Assembly (NCBI GenBank): GCA_003427395.1
Contig: BFEA01000309.1
Coordinates: forward strand, 1,127,174-1,162,448
Origin: Chara braunii
Taxonomy: Eukaryota; Streptophyta; Charophyceae; Charales; Characeae
DNA length: 35,275 nt
Direction: 5' to 3'
In this document: positions 1-10,605 of the stretch, piece after piece
Numbering within the stretch: the first letter of the stretch is position 1
Layout of the letters: every line of letters starts with the position of its first letter
Position numbers and translations under genes: made by a program
The notes under the pieces: model-generated
What the model saw: only the letters and a program-made list of their open reading frames with translations
What the model was told of the DNA's origin: nothing
The model's database searches: none

Positions 1-270
1 GGCGGCTTGGCTGGTAGCCTACTTAGATTCTCAATTTTCGAGCTTGCTGAATCTAGGCTACCAGAGTGGCCCGGGGTCACTTGCCCGGCGGGGCCAAAAT
101 AATTAAAAATAATAAAATATTTTTAAAGTTTATTTTTTATTTTAAATTTGGTGAAGAATTTCGATGTGACCCTGGAATTTTTGTTTTTTTGCTGGTACCT
201 TACCTAGTCCATGCACGGGCTGGCCACCCAGGACCCGGGCGGCCTGGCTGGTAGCCTAGTGCTGAATAGA
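1..270. repeat. Short inverted and direct repeats at the left edge
   Basis: The sequence CTGGTAGCCT followed by AGATTC near 10-30 is mirrored near 49-64 as GAATCTAGGCTACCAG, giving an imperfect hairpin. The word GGCTGGTAGCCTA recurs at about 246-258, preceded in both places by GGCGGCYT. This could be the terminus of a small transposable element or a repeat unit cut by the window edge. No coding sequence is convincing here; the small open frames lack any recognisable protein feature. Confidence 0.45.
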
Positions 271-1078
271 TTAGTTGAGATTTTTGTGTCCATTTGTGTC
301 CAATGTGGTTACCTGTTCCTCTTAATGGTAGTGTGCCAATGTGGTTGGGGATCAATCCTTTACTTGCTCATCTCAGCTACAAATCAAATGTGACTTCTTT
401 CTGTTTTTTTTTCACACATTATGATAAGGAGAGAGGCTGTGACAGACAGGATCTTGTCGAAGTTTTATTGACTCATCAAGACGCGGAACCCTCTACTCTG
501 TGTATGTAAAGTCAGACCAGTAGGCCCTTAGATGGTTGAGGAGGGAACAAAAAAATGAAAAAAGGAGGAAAAAAAAAGAAAAATAATTGTGTCAATTTGT
601 GTCCAGCTACAGCTGCGTCAGCTGGTGTGAGTGTGGAAATCTTGTCTATGGCAATATGGGAAAACTGCTACTCTAGCCCGCCCCATGTTACTATATGCGT
701 GACATGGATACGAAAATCAATGTGTATATCCTACGTTGCTAGGTCACAACGGTGCAATTACTTTTGCGTATAACTCATGGACCGGCATAATGGTGCACTC
801 TGTGGGTCATATTGCCCCTTACTACTAGGTGGATGAGTCCCATTGAATATTTTTCCCCGATGCAACTATTAAAGTCACGGCCAGTGGTAAGTTGCAGGCC
901 CGAGGTCCTCACAAGCACACAAGTACCATGGCATGTCAGACACACACTCAACCACTTGGGCAATCAAGCAAGCACATAGGAACCACCAATGAGGCACACA
1001 CACAGACTTAGAAAGCTCAAAAGAAAGTGGGAATGCGAGCATACACATTCAATAGCAAAATTGAGAAATGCGCGCAAT
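271..1078. other. Intergenic sequence, nothing recognised
   Basis: I see only short open frames with no protein-like composition, and A-rich runs near 549-590. No RNA gene, transposon end or longer repeat was recognised. Confidence 0.5.
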
Positions 1079-1098
1079 TCTCTTTCTCTCTCTCTCTC

Positions 1099-1136
<38 letters not shown>
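1079..1136. repeat. CT/TC microsatellite
   Basis: Nearly uninterrupted TC dinucleotides with a few TTTC breaks. Positions 1137-1440 that follow contain no supported feature. Confidence 0.9.
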
Positions 1137-1440
1137 CACACACATGACTTTATAAGCCTATACGACTATAGCCAGTAATTTTCGATTGAGTGGGTTAGGT
1201 AGATGTTTGTACTTCTTTCTGACACTTTCCAAATTGGTGTTGGTGCAGGTATATGAACAGAATACGATTCAACTTCATTTTATCAATTATTTGTCAAATT
1301 GATCACGAGAAAAAAACAGCAACAGATGCTGACAAGATCACAAAGCGAGTTCTCCAGTACAAGCGAAAAAAACTGCACTGAGCTAGCTCCGCGCTGGCAC
1401 TGTGGACGACACAGACTGAGGGGATACGCTGGCGGTTTCC

Positions 1441-2660
1441 TACTGCATGCCAGCCCTTGCTGATGTGGCGCATGCCACTTGTCTCCATCGCTGATGTGGC
1501 AGAGACACTTGTCTCCATTGCTGATGTGGCGCGGGCCACTTGTCTCCATTGCTGATGTGGTGCAGGCCACTTGTCTCGAGTGTTGATGTGGCGCAGGCCA
1601 CTTGTCTCCATTGCTGATGTGGCGCAGGCCACTTGTGTTTATTGCTGATGTGGCGCATGCCACTTGTCTTCACTGCTGACGTGGTTGTGTCCACGCTGTC
1701 TACAGGAGGTGACTGGTTGCGACAGGGAGGAAGATCGGGACCTGTGGATGATTGAGGAATGGGATACTTACCTGAGGCTGATGTCGATATCGCGCACTGC
1801 TGATTGTCTTCATTGTCTTCACGGGAGATTAATGCCACATGGCACTTCTGTGTGATCAAAACCCATCAGACTCATTATTGGACATTGCTTGATGGCGTGG
1901 AGGCGCAGGCCACTTGTCTCCATTGCTGATGTGGTGCAGACCACTTGTCTCCATTGCTGATGTGGCGCAGGCCACTTGTCTTCATTGTTGATGTGGCGCA
2001 TGCCACTTGTGTTCACTGCTAATGTGGCGCATGCCACTTGTCTTCGCTGCTGACGTGGCGGTGTCCACCATGCCTACAGGAGGTGACTGGTTGCGACAGG
2101 GAGGAAGATCGGGATCTGTGGATGATTGAGGAACGGGATACTTACCTGAGGCTGACGTCGATATCACGCGCTGCTGATTGTCTTCATTGTCTCCACGGGA
2201 GATTAGTGTCACACTGTCACATGGCACTTCTGTGTGATCAGAACTCATCAGACTCATTATTGGACATTGATTGATGGCGTGGAGGCGCAGGCCACTTGTC
2301 TCCATTGCTGATGTGGTGCAGGCCACTTGTCTCCATTGCTGATGTGGCGCAGGCCACTTGTCTCCATTGCTGATGTGGGACAGGCCACTTGTGTTCATTG
2401 CTGATGTGGCGCATGCCACTTTTCTTCGCTGCTGACATGGCGGTGTCCACTATGTCTATAGGAGGTGATTGGTTGCGACAGGGAGCAAGATCGGGATCTG
2501 TGGATGATTGAGGAACGGGATACTTACCTGAGGCTGATGTCGATATCGCGCGCTGCTGATTGTCTTCATTGTCTCCACATGAGATTAGTGTCACATGGCA
2601 CTTCTGTGTGATCAAAAGTCATCAGACTCATTATTGGACATTGATTGATGTTGTGGAGGC
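1441..2660. repeat. Nested 31-bp minisatellite and 374-382-bp macrosatellite
   Basis: The basic unit is about 31 bp and contains CCACTTGTCTCCATTGCTGA followed by TGTGGCGCAGG. Unit starts fall at about 1475, 1505, 1536, 1567, 1598, 1629 and 1660. Runs of this unit alternate with a unique-looking spacer of about 250 bp that contains CAGGAGGTGACTGGTTGCGA and ends near TTGATGGCGTGGAGG. The spacer-plus-array recurs with CTGCTGAC anchors at 1673, 2047 and 2429, so the large period is 374 then 382 bp. The third spacer is the last, and the array stops at about 2650. Because 31 is not a multiple of three, each minus-strand frame cycles through all three readings of the repeat. The open frames of 109-145 codons here are therefore by-products of the repeat rather than genes. 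Confidence 0.9.
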
Positions 2661-3623
2661 GAGGGGAAGTCCGAGGAAGAAGTAGAATGTTGGGCTAACC
2701 TCTTGATGGCCATTGATTCTCTCTCCACCTTCTCATTGTCTATTCCCCCCCCACTCTCTTCGTCTATTGGTAACGAGTAACGTGACTTGTATCGGATATC
2801 ACGTTCATGGATACTGGAGACATTGTGCAGATCTAAGTCTAGTACCCCATGCAATGCTTGGGGTACGGTCTTGAGCAAGTTCAGAGCGTGTGTAGAATTC
2901 AGAATTCACTTTTGAGCTGGGTTAGGCGACGTCTGGCCCAGACGGACCGGGCCAGACGGACGGGGGGGGGGGGATTCAGACTTCGTGGCCGGGACCGGAT
3001 CTTGGGGAAACCGGGTTGCACTAACGTGCTGGCGGGAACCGGGTTCAGCGGGGGCTACCAGCAGCGCGGCGGGATATAGCAGCCTCGGGCGCCAAGTTTG
3101 GAAAGGGGTCACTAGCGTGCAACTGCGGCAGCGCTGCTGCGTTGTGCATCGAGTGCGCGTACCTGAGCTCAGCGGTAGAGCGCAGCGTGGGCGGCCATAG
3201 CCAGGCTGCTAGCGCAGGTAGCTGGGTGGTGCGCACGGGGTTCTCGGGTGTAGGAGGCACTGTCGTGAGGAACGAGGGAAAGGGGGGACAGCGGTACATA
3301 CCTGGTGCTCAAAGGCAACGGCCATGTGGCCGAGATCAGCTCGTACTCCAGGAAGTTGTTGACGTCATCTCGCTGATCATATGCAGTTCAGATAGGATCT
3401 GCTTTTGGTAGTCTGGATGCAGGGCGCCATGTAGGAGGAAAGACTTGGTTCGTTGATGATGATGAAGATACTATTTCGACGTTGTCATTCATGAGGTCTT
3501 GTGTTACTCTTATTTGGTGTGTCACGTGTCCAATTCTGCTATTGGTTCGAGGTCAAGACTATCTGCTCACTTGTGTATGATGTTGGTTGGTTTTCAGAAT
3601 TCGCTATCGCTCATTTTCCTTGC

Positions 3624-3624
<1 letters not shown>
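2661..3624. other. Intergenic sequence with a GC-rich segment and one hairpin
   Basis: Positions 2900-3300 are GC-rich. A perfect 10-bp inverted repeat, CGTCTGGCCC (2930-2939) and GGGCCAGACG (2949-2958), sits just before a G run at about 2960-2972. Small open frames on both strands show no domain I recognise. Confidence 0.5.
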
Positions 3625-3691
<67 letters not shown>

Positions 3692-3734
3692 GATTTTGGT
3701 CAGATCTGAGAAAAAAAAAAAAAAAAAAAAAAAA
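3625..3734. repeat. GA microsatellite followed by an A run
   Basis: GA dinucleotides run from about 3625 to 3688, and about 24 A residues end near 3734. The flanking 3735-3795 is built from overlapping AGATCTG/CAGATCT words, which are self-complementary and could fold on themselves. Confidence 0.9.
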
Positions 3735-4540
3735 GATCCTGTCTTAGATCTGGTCCTGACCAGATCTCAGATCTGTTCTTATACAGATCTGAATAACTTG
3801 ACAGTTTAAATTTTCGATTTTGGAATGAATATGAATAAGAAAATCTTAACTTCAAAGTTATAACTTTTGTTTCTTTCTGATTTTCGTACTCTTTTCTTAA
3901 GTGACTTGGGATTGGTCTGCTGAGAACTAGTTTCAAGTGTTGTGTGAGCCTTTGTGAATCTCTGTGACAGTATGAACCTGTCAAGTTGTGAATAGTTAAA
4001 CACAGTAACTTGTGCTCAGTACTGTTTATTACTATGTTTTTTTTTTTTTGATTTTTTTTTATTTTTTTTTTTTCCGGTCCGGACATTTTTTTTGTCTGGT
4101 GTACCGGTCCAGATGGTCTGGGTCCGGTCCTGTCCGGTTGTCCGGTGCCTGTCCGGATTACCGGACGTCTAGACCAGTCCAAACAAATGTCCGGGCCTCG
4201 GTCCACACATGTCCAGGTCCGGGTCCGCAGTTGCCATGCAAAAAACATCTCAAGAATTTTTTCAATGTTTTTTGAAGATGGGGTTGGAGTGTGCTCGCTG
4301 AGAGGAGCCCGAATCCGCAGAGAAACTTGTGAAAGTCATGTAGTGGGGCGAGGGGGGTGGGGAGGTGGAGGGGGGGATTTGACAAGGGCGTAAAAGGGTG
4401 TGTTGTAGCAGCCAGTCCGCTGAGGGGAGGGGTTCGAGGAGGAGGAAGAGGAGAAGGAGGAGGAGGAGACAAGAACATGAAAGGAGGAGGAGGTGCAGGA
4501 GGAGGAGGAGAACCTGCCGTTAGTGAGTTGCGTTGACGAA
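3735..4540. other. CCGG-rich and purine-rich low-complexity sequence
   Basis: Positions 4075-4225 iterate TCCGG/CCGGTCC words about a dozen times in roughly 150 bp, downstream of T runs at 4036-4072. Positions 4340-4515 are dominated by GGA and GAG triplets. The long proline/serine-rich minus-strand frames here follow from this composition. No gene is supported. Confidence 0.6.
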
Positions 4541-7500
4541 AAAAATAAAAGATGACGAAATCCCGAACACACAGGTGAATATTGCTCAAAACTATAACTA
4601 CATAAATCACTAAAATCCGGAAGCGGTGTTTGGTGACGAAATCCCGAACGCATCCGCAAAAATATAACTACGTAAATCATGAAATACCCAAAGTGGGATT
4701 CGGTAACGAAATCCTGAACGCACATCCAAAAAAAAGTTTGAAATATGACTAAGTAAATCCCGAGACTGTTGAAGCGGGACTTGAGGATTTCAGGATTTTC
4801 CAAAATTCCACCAATTTCGTGTTTTTTTTTAATCATGATTTTCATTTTTTTTTTCTTTTTTCAACGATTCCAAACACACGTACATTTGGGATTTTATTAC
4901 TGAATCCTGTTTCAAATATGATTGCGAAAATCACGAAAATCCCGAAGTCGGATTCGGTAACGAAATCCTGAACACATAGCTGAATATAACTTAAAAGTTA
5001 AAACTATAACTACGAAAATCACGAAAATCCTGAAGTGTTGTTCGGTAACGAAATCCCGAATACACATCCAAAAAAAAGTTCGAAATATGACTAAGTAAAT
5101 CCCGAGACTGTTGAAGCGAGATTTCAGGATTTCAGGATTTTTTCAAATTCCACCACCTTCATTTTTTTTTTCTATCATGATTTTCAATTTTTTTTTTTTT
5201 TTAATTTTCAGCGATTCCAAACACAAATACATTTGGGATTTTATTCTTGAATCCTGTTTCGATTATGATTGCGAACATCACGAAAATCCCGAAGTGGGAT
5301 TCGGTAATGAAATCCTGAGCACATAGGTGAATATTACTTACCTATAACTACGAAAATCACGAAAATCATGAAGTGTTGTTCGGTAACGAAATCCCGAACA
5401 CATCTGCGAAAATAGCTTTGAAATTTAACTACGTAAATCACCTTGAACCCGAAGTGGGATTTGGTAACGAAATCTCGAACATATATCCAAAACAGAGTTC
5501 AAAATATGACTAAGTAAATCCCGAGACTGTTGAAACGGGATTTCAGGATTTCAGGATTTTCCTGAATTCCACCAATTTCGTGTTTTTTTTTATAATGATT
5601 TTCAGATTTTTTTTTTTTTTTTTTTTTCAGCGATGCCAAACACAAATACATTTGGGATTTTATTACCGAATCCTGTTTCTTATATGATTGCGAAAATCAC
5701 GAAAATCCCGAAGTGAGATTCGGTAACGAAATCCCGAACACATAAGTGAATATTACTTACAACTATAACTACGAAAATCATGAAAATCCTGAAGTGGTGT
5801 TCGGTAATAAAATCCTGAACACATCTGCGAGAATAACTTTGAAATATAACTACGTAAATCACAAAAAACCCGAAGTGGGATTTGGTAACGAAATCCCGAA
5901 CGCACATCCAAAAAAAAGTTCGAAATATGAGTAAGTAAATCCAGAGATAGTTGAAGCGAGATTTTATGATTTCTCGATTTTTCGAAATTTCATCACTTTC
6001 ATTTTTTTTTAATCATGATTTTTAAAAAAAAATTATTTTTTAATTTTCAGCGATTCCAAACACAAACACATTTGGGATTTTATTACCGAATCTTGTTTCG
6101 AATATGATTCCGAAAATCACGGAAATCCCGAAGTGGGATTCGGTAACGAAATCCCGAACACATAGGTGAATATTACTTAAGACTACAACTACGAAAATCA
6201 CAAAAATCCTGAATTGCAGTTTGGTAACGAAATCCCGAACACATATGCAAAAATAGCTTTGAAATATAACTACGTAAATCACGAAAAACCCGAAGTGGGA
6301 TTTCGTAACGAAATTCCGAACACACATTCAAAAGAAAGTTCAAAATATGACTAAGTAAATTCCGAGACTGTTGAAGCTTTATCATGATTTTCAGCGCAAA
6401 CAGAAATACATTTGGGATTTTATTACCGAATCCTGTTTCGAATATGATCGTGAAAATCACGAAAATCCCGAACTGGGATTTGGTAACGAAATCCCAAACA
6501 CATAGGTGTATATTAATTAAAACTATAACTACGAAAATCACAAAAATCCTGAAGTGCTGTTCAGTAACGAAATCCCGAACACATCTGCGAAAATAACTTT
6601 GAAATATAACTACGTAAATCACAAAAAACCCGAAGTGGGATTCGGTAACGAAATCCCAAACACACATCCAAAACAAAGTTCGAAATATGACTAAGTAAAT
6701 CCCGAGAGTGTTGAAGCTGGATTTCAGGATTTCAGGATTTTCGCAAATTCCACCATCTTTCAATTTTTTTTAATCATGATTTTTAATTTATATTTTGTTT
6801 TTCCAGCGATTCTAAACACAAATACATTTGGAATTTTATTACCAAATCCTATTTCGGATATGATTGCGAAAATCACAAAAATCCCGAAGTGGGATTCGGT
6901 AACGAAATCCCGAACCCATAGGTGAATATTACTTAAAACTATAACTATGAAAATCACGAAAATCCTGAAGTGTTGTTCGGTAACGAAATCCCGAATACAT
7001 CTGCGAAAATAACTTTGAAATATAACTACGTAAATAATGAAAAACCCGAAGTGAGATTCGGTAACGAAATCCCGAACAAGCGATTCCAAACACGTGTACA
7101 TTTCAAATTTTATTACCGAATACTTTTTCGAATATGATTCCGAAAATCACGAAAACCCCGAAGTGGGATTCAGTAACGAAATCCCAAACACATTGGTGAA
7201 TATTACTTAAAACTATAACTACGAAAATCACGAAAGTGGTGAAGTGCGGTTCGGTAACGAAATCCCGAACACATCTGCGAAAATAGCTTTGAAATATAAC
7301 TACGTAAATCACGAAAAACCCGAAGTGGGATTCGGTAATGAAATCCCGAACAGACATCCAAAACAAATTCCAAAATATGACTAAGTAAATGCCGAGACTG
7401 TTGAAGCTGGATTTCAGGATTTCAGGATTTTCGCACATTTTACCACTTTCATTTTTTTTTTAATCATGATTTTCTGTTTTTTTTTTTTTTTAATTTTTCG

Positions 7501-8880
7501 CGATTCCAAACACAAATACATTTCGGATTTTATTACCGAATCCTTTTTTCGAATATGATTGCGAAAATTACGAAAATGTCGAAGTGGGATCCGGTAACGA
7601 AATCCCGAACACATAGGTGAATATAACTAGAAACTATAACTACGAAAATCACGAAAATCCTGAAGTGGTGTCCGGTAACGAAATCCCGAACATATCTGCG
7701 AAAATAGCTTTGAAATATAACTACGTAAATCACGAAAAACCTGAAGTGGGATTCGGTAACGAAATCCCGAACAAGTGAATTCCAAACACACGTACATTTC
7801 AGATTTTATTACCGAATCCTTTTTCGAATATGATTGCGAAAATCACAAAAATCCCGAAGTGGGATTCGATAACGCAATCCCGAACACATAGGTGAATATT
7901 AGTTAAAACTACAACTACGAACATCACGAAAATCCTGAAGTGTTGTTCGGTAACGACATCCCGAATACATCTGCGCTTTGAAATATAACTACGTAAATCA
8001 CGAAAAACCAGAAGTGGGATTCGGTAACGAAATCCCGAACGCACATCCTAAAAAAAGTTCGAGATATGACTAAGTAAACCCCGAGACTGTTGAAGCGAGA
8101 TTTCAGGATTTCAGGATTTTTTCAAATTCCACCACTTTCATTTTTTTTTATATCATGATTTTCAGAATTTTTTTATTTTTTAATTTTCAGCGATTCCAAA
8201 CACAAACACATTTGGGATTTTATTACCGAATCCTGTTTGGAATATGATTGCAAAAATCACGAAAATCCCGAAGTGGGATTCGGTAAAAAAAAACCGAACA
8301 CATAGGTGAATATTACTTAAAACTATAACTACGAAAATCACGAAAATCCTGAAGTGATGTTCGGTAACGAAATCCCGAACACATCGCGAAAATAGCTCTG
8401 AAATATAACTACGTAAATCACGAAAAACCCGAAGTGGGATTCCGTAACGAAATCGCGAACATACATCCAAAACAAAGTTCAAAATATAACTAAGTACATC
8501 CCGAGACTATTGAAGCGGGATTTCGGGATTTTTCCGAATTCCACCAATTTCGTTTTATTTTATTTTATGAATTGAACTACACAAATCACGAAAATCCTAT
8601 AGTGGTGTTCGGTAACGAAATCCCGAACGCACCTGCGAATATAACTTTGAAATATAACTACGTAAATCACGAAAAACCCGAAGTAGGATTCGGTAACGAA
8701 ATCCCGAACACACATCCAAAAAAAGTTCGAAAAATGACTAAGTAAATTCTGAGAATGCCGAAGCGGGATTTCGGGATTTTCCCCAATTCCAGGAATTTTA
8801 TTTATTTATTCATGAATTTAACTACGTAAATCACGAAAATCAAAATTCGGTACCGAAATCCCGAACGCATACTTTTTTGG
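4541..8880. repeat. Higher-order satellite of about 81-bp subunits
   Basis: Each full unit has three related subunits of about 81 bp; equivalent positions in one unit are 5727, 5808 and 5889. Each subunit centres on a box with GGGATT, then CGGTAACG, then AAATCCC. A longer part follows with AAGTAAATCCCGAGACTGTT, a T-rich stretch with ATCATGATTTTC, and CGATTCCAAACAC. The CGATTCC-type landmark occurs near 4865, 5212, 5631, 6051, 6394, 6807, 7081, 7501, 7776 and 8191. Unit lengths are therefore about 347, 419, 420, 343, 413, 274, 420, 275 and 415. Short units lack one 81-bp subunit, part of the T-rich segment, or the whole segment of about 146 bp between the third box and CGATTCC. After 8560 the array decays into partial units. 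The minus-strand frames here are a consequence of the 27-codon period. Confidence 0.93.
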
Positions 8881-9044
8881 GTGTTGTAAGGTTTTCAAGT
8901 ACACTCTTAGTATAAAGGAACGTTTCGTGTTTTAGAAACCACGAATTCGCATCTCTATGCTTTGTCTTCACCAATTAAATCCACGAATTTGCTAACATTT
9001 CGTTAACAAGCTTCGCTATCTAATTCGGCAGATTTTCTGGGGTC
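8881..9044. other. Boundary between satellite and retroelement arm
   Basis: The box sequence of the satellite is last recognisable at about 8845-8870. The stretch that follows shows neither satellite nor retroelement similarity by eye. Confidence 0.4.
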
Positions 9045-10605
9045 TATTGGTCACGGGTGGTAAGGGCGAGGTGAGTGGTCTCTTTCCTTTTCTCTTCTCT
9101 CCTTCTTTCTCCCTTCTCCCCTTTCTCTACCTCCTCACTCAATCTTTAGCTCGATAGTCGTTCGCCCTTCCTGTTCGTAATTGCATCCGCTTGCTCACTC
9201 TCGCTATCTTGCCTACCCTCTCGTTCGAGCGCTTTACCCTGCGCTCACTGCTCGGTCGTCGCCCGTGATCACGCACTGGCTCGCGGCGTCGCACGTTGCC
9301 TCGAGCCTACGTCATGCACACACCCCTTTTCGATGAGCTGGCTGGTCGTCGGGTAAGTCTTCTCTCCAGTTTTCCTTCCTCTTCCACTTTCTCCTCCTCT
9401 CCTTCTTCTGCTTTCTCTCCTTCCTTGTGAATCTCCCGCTCATCGACTCACTCGCAATATCTCCCTCTAGTCCCGATCGCTTTTCTTCGCTTTTCTCTCT
9501 CCTTAGCCCCTTCTCCTCTTTCCCCCCTCCCCTAGTATCGGGTCTACGCGATGTCGCCCGTAGTCGGCCAAGTCCTTCGCGGTTTCGACCATCCGAAACT
9601 GCCTTGATTTCGGGGTAGATTCACTTAGTGAATTTACTAGAGACTTACGACAGAAAAGGTAACAAATCTAGAAACGAAAATCTAACTAATTCTTTGTGTC
9701 CACTGTCCCACGGCCTAGTCTAACTACTCCTCATCCTAAGGTTGCGGGTTCGAGTCCCGACTACCTGAGCTCTGATGAAAAAAAGTTGCGGAGCTCCTTC
9801 ACAACAGGAGTTAGCTTCGGGCCGGTCGGGTTCGTTCCCTATACCCCACCCTTAACAGCCCTACACCTGAACCTACTGAGCTAGCTCCTACTTTGTTTAA
9901 GAGAGGAGCTACTCAGATATAAGTAGGGCATCGAGATTTTAGATGATCCCGTTCTCTAAGCCTATGGGAGTGCCCTTTTCGCTGGGCTGTGTGCCTGCAT
10001 GAGCACCTGTTGGTTTTGTGAGCGTACGCGCCCCACGAGGCACTTGATTCAATGGAAAGCTCAGAGGGTCGGTACTTAGCTGTGGCCGCGCCATTGGAGG
10101 GTCGCAGCGGGGAAACATTCTAGCGGCAGGTAGGCCGGTGCCTAGCTATGGTCGCGACATTCGAGGTCGCGATGTGAAAACACTCAAGTGACAGGAAAAG
10201 AGGTTTGTTACACCTTAAGTGCGACGGGCAACATTCAAGTAGCAGGTTGGTCAGTGCCACGCCACATCGAGGTAGATGTGGCGGTACTCGACTCGGAGGC
10301 CGAGTAGGGGAGGACAAAAGCCTGAAATTTTAGAACACCTGGTATGGGAAGACAGAAAGGTACTAGACCAAGTCTCAGTCTTGTCGTAGATCTACCTGAC
10401 ACATCATTAACCCACCTGAACCCTCGACCTCTTCTGTCGAGGGATATTTCTACTGATCTTAGCCATCACAACACGCATCATAATAACGCACGGTCATACT
10501 TTCGAGATTTTCTCACCGATTCACCCCGGCTTCTTTGGCCGAGGATTTCGCTTCGAGCGTCCAGCTCGAGCATACACATCCTTCCTATTCCAGACTGGCT
10601 CCATC
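9045..10605 (+). mobile_element. 5' leader or LTR-like arm of retroelement 1
   Basis: This noncoding arm begins near a CGAGGTGAGTGG word and a pyrimidine-rich stretch (9078-9540), then passes a tRNA-like segment (about 9700-9770). It contains three imperfect repeats of about 60 bp (about 10067-10140, 10140-10195, 10215-10260), each with a GTAGCAGG/GCGGCAGG-type word followed by a GTGCC-type word. It matches the reverse complement of 16060-17690 over most of its length. Examples are 9865-9925 against 16695-16770 and 10220-10330 against 16410-16480. I could not fix LTR ends or a primer-binding site, so whether this is LTR, untranslated leader or both is open. Confidence 0.6.
9700..9770 (+). other. 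tRNA-like segment with a B-box match
   Basis: GGTTCGAGTCC at about 9747 matches the RNA polymerase III B-box. About 36 bases upstream, GGCCTAGTCTAA is a partial A-box match. A T-arm-like stem with CGGG and CCCG surrounds the TTCGAGT loop. No complete cloverleaf was found, so this is not called a tRNA gene. The inverted arm carries the corresponding B-box at about 16868-16882. Confidence 0.45.

Noticed and set aside
1283-2878. Minus-strand frames with repeated ETSG/HISNGDKW words
   Set aside because: The 31-bp repeat read in successive frames; no unique domain and the frames overlap each other.
3499-3809. Frames ending in Arg-Glu repeats
   Set aside because: They are the GA microsatellite read as codons and have no conserved start region.
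4158-4845. Pro/Ser-rich minus-strand frames
   Set aside because: Caused by GGA/GAG triplets and the start of the satellite.
4541-8880. CRISPR-like array of regularly spaced repeats
   Set aside because: The spacers are themselves repeated and the context is eukaryotic; units are 81 bp with no unique spacers.
9700-9770. Functional tRNA gene
   Set aside because: B-box and T-arm are good, but the acceptor and anticodon stems do not form and A-to-B distance is short.
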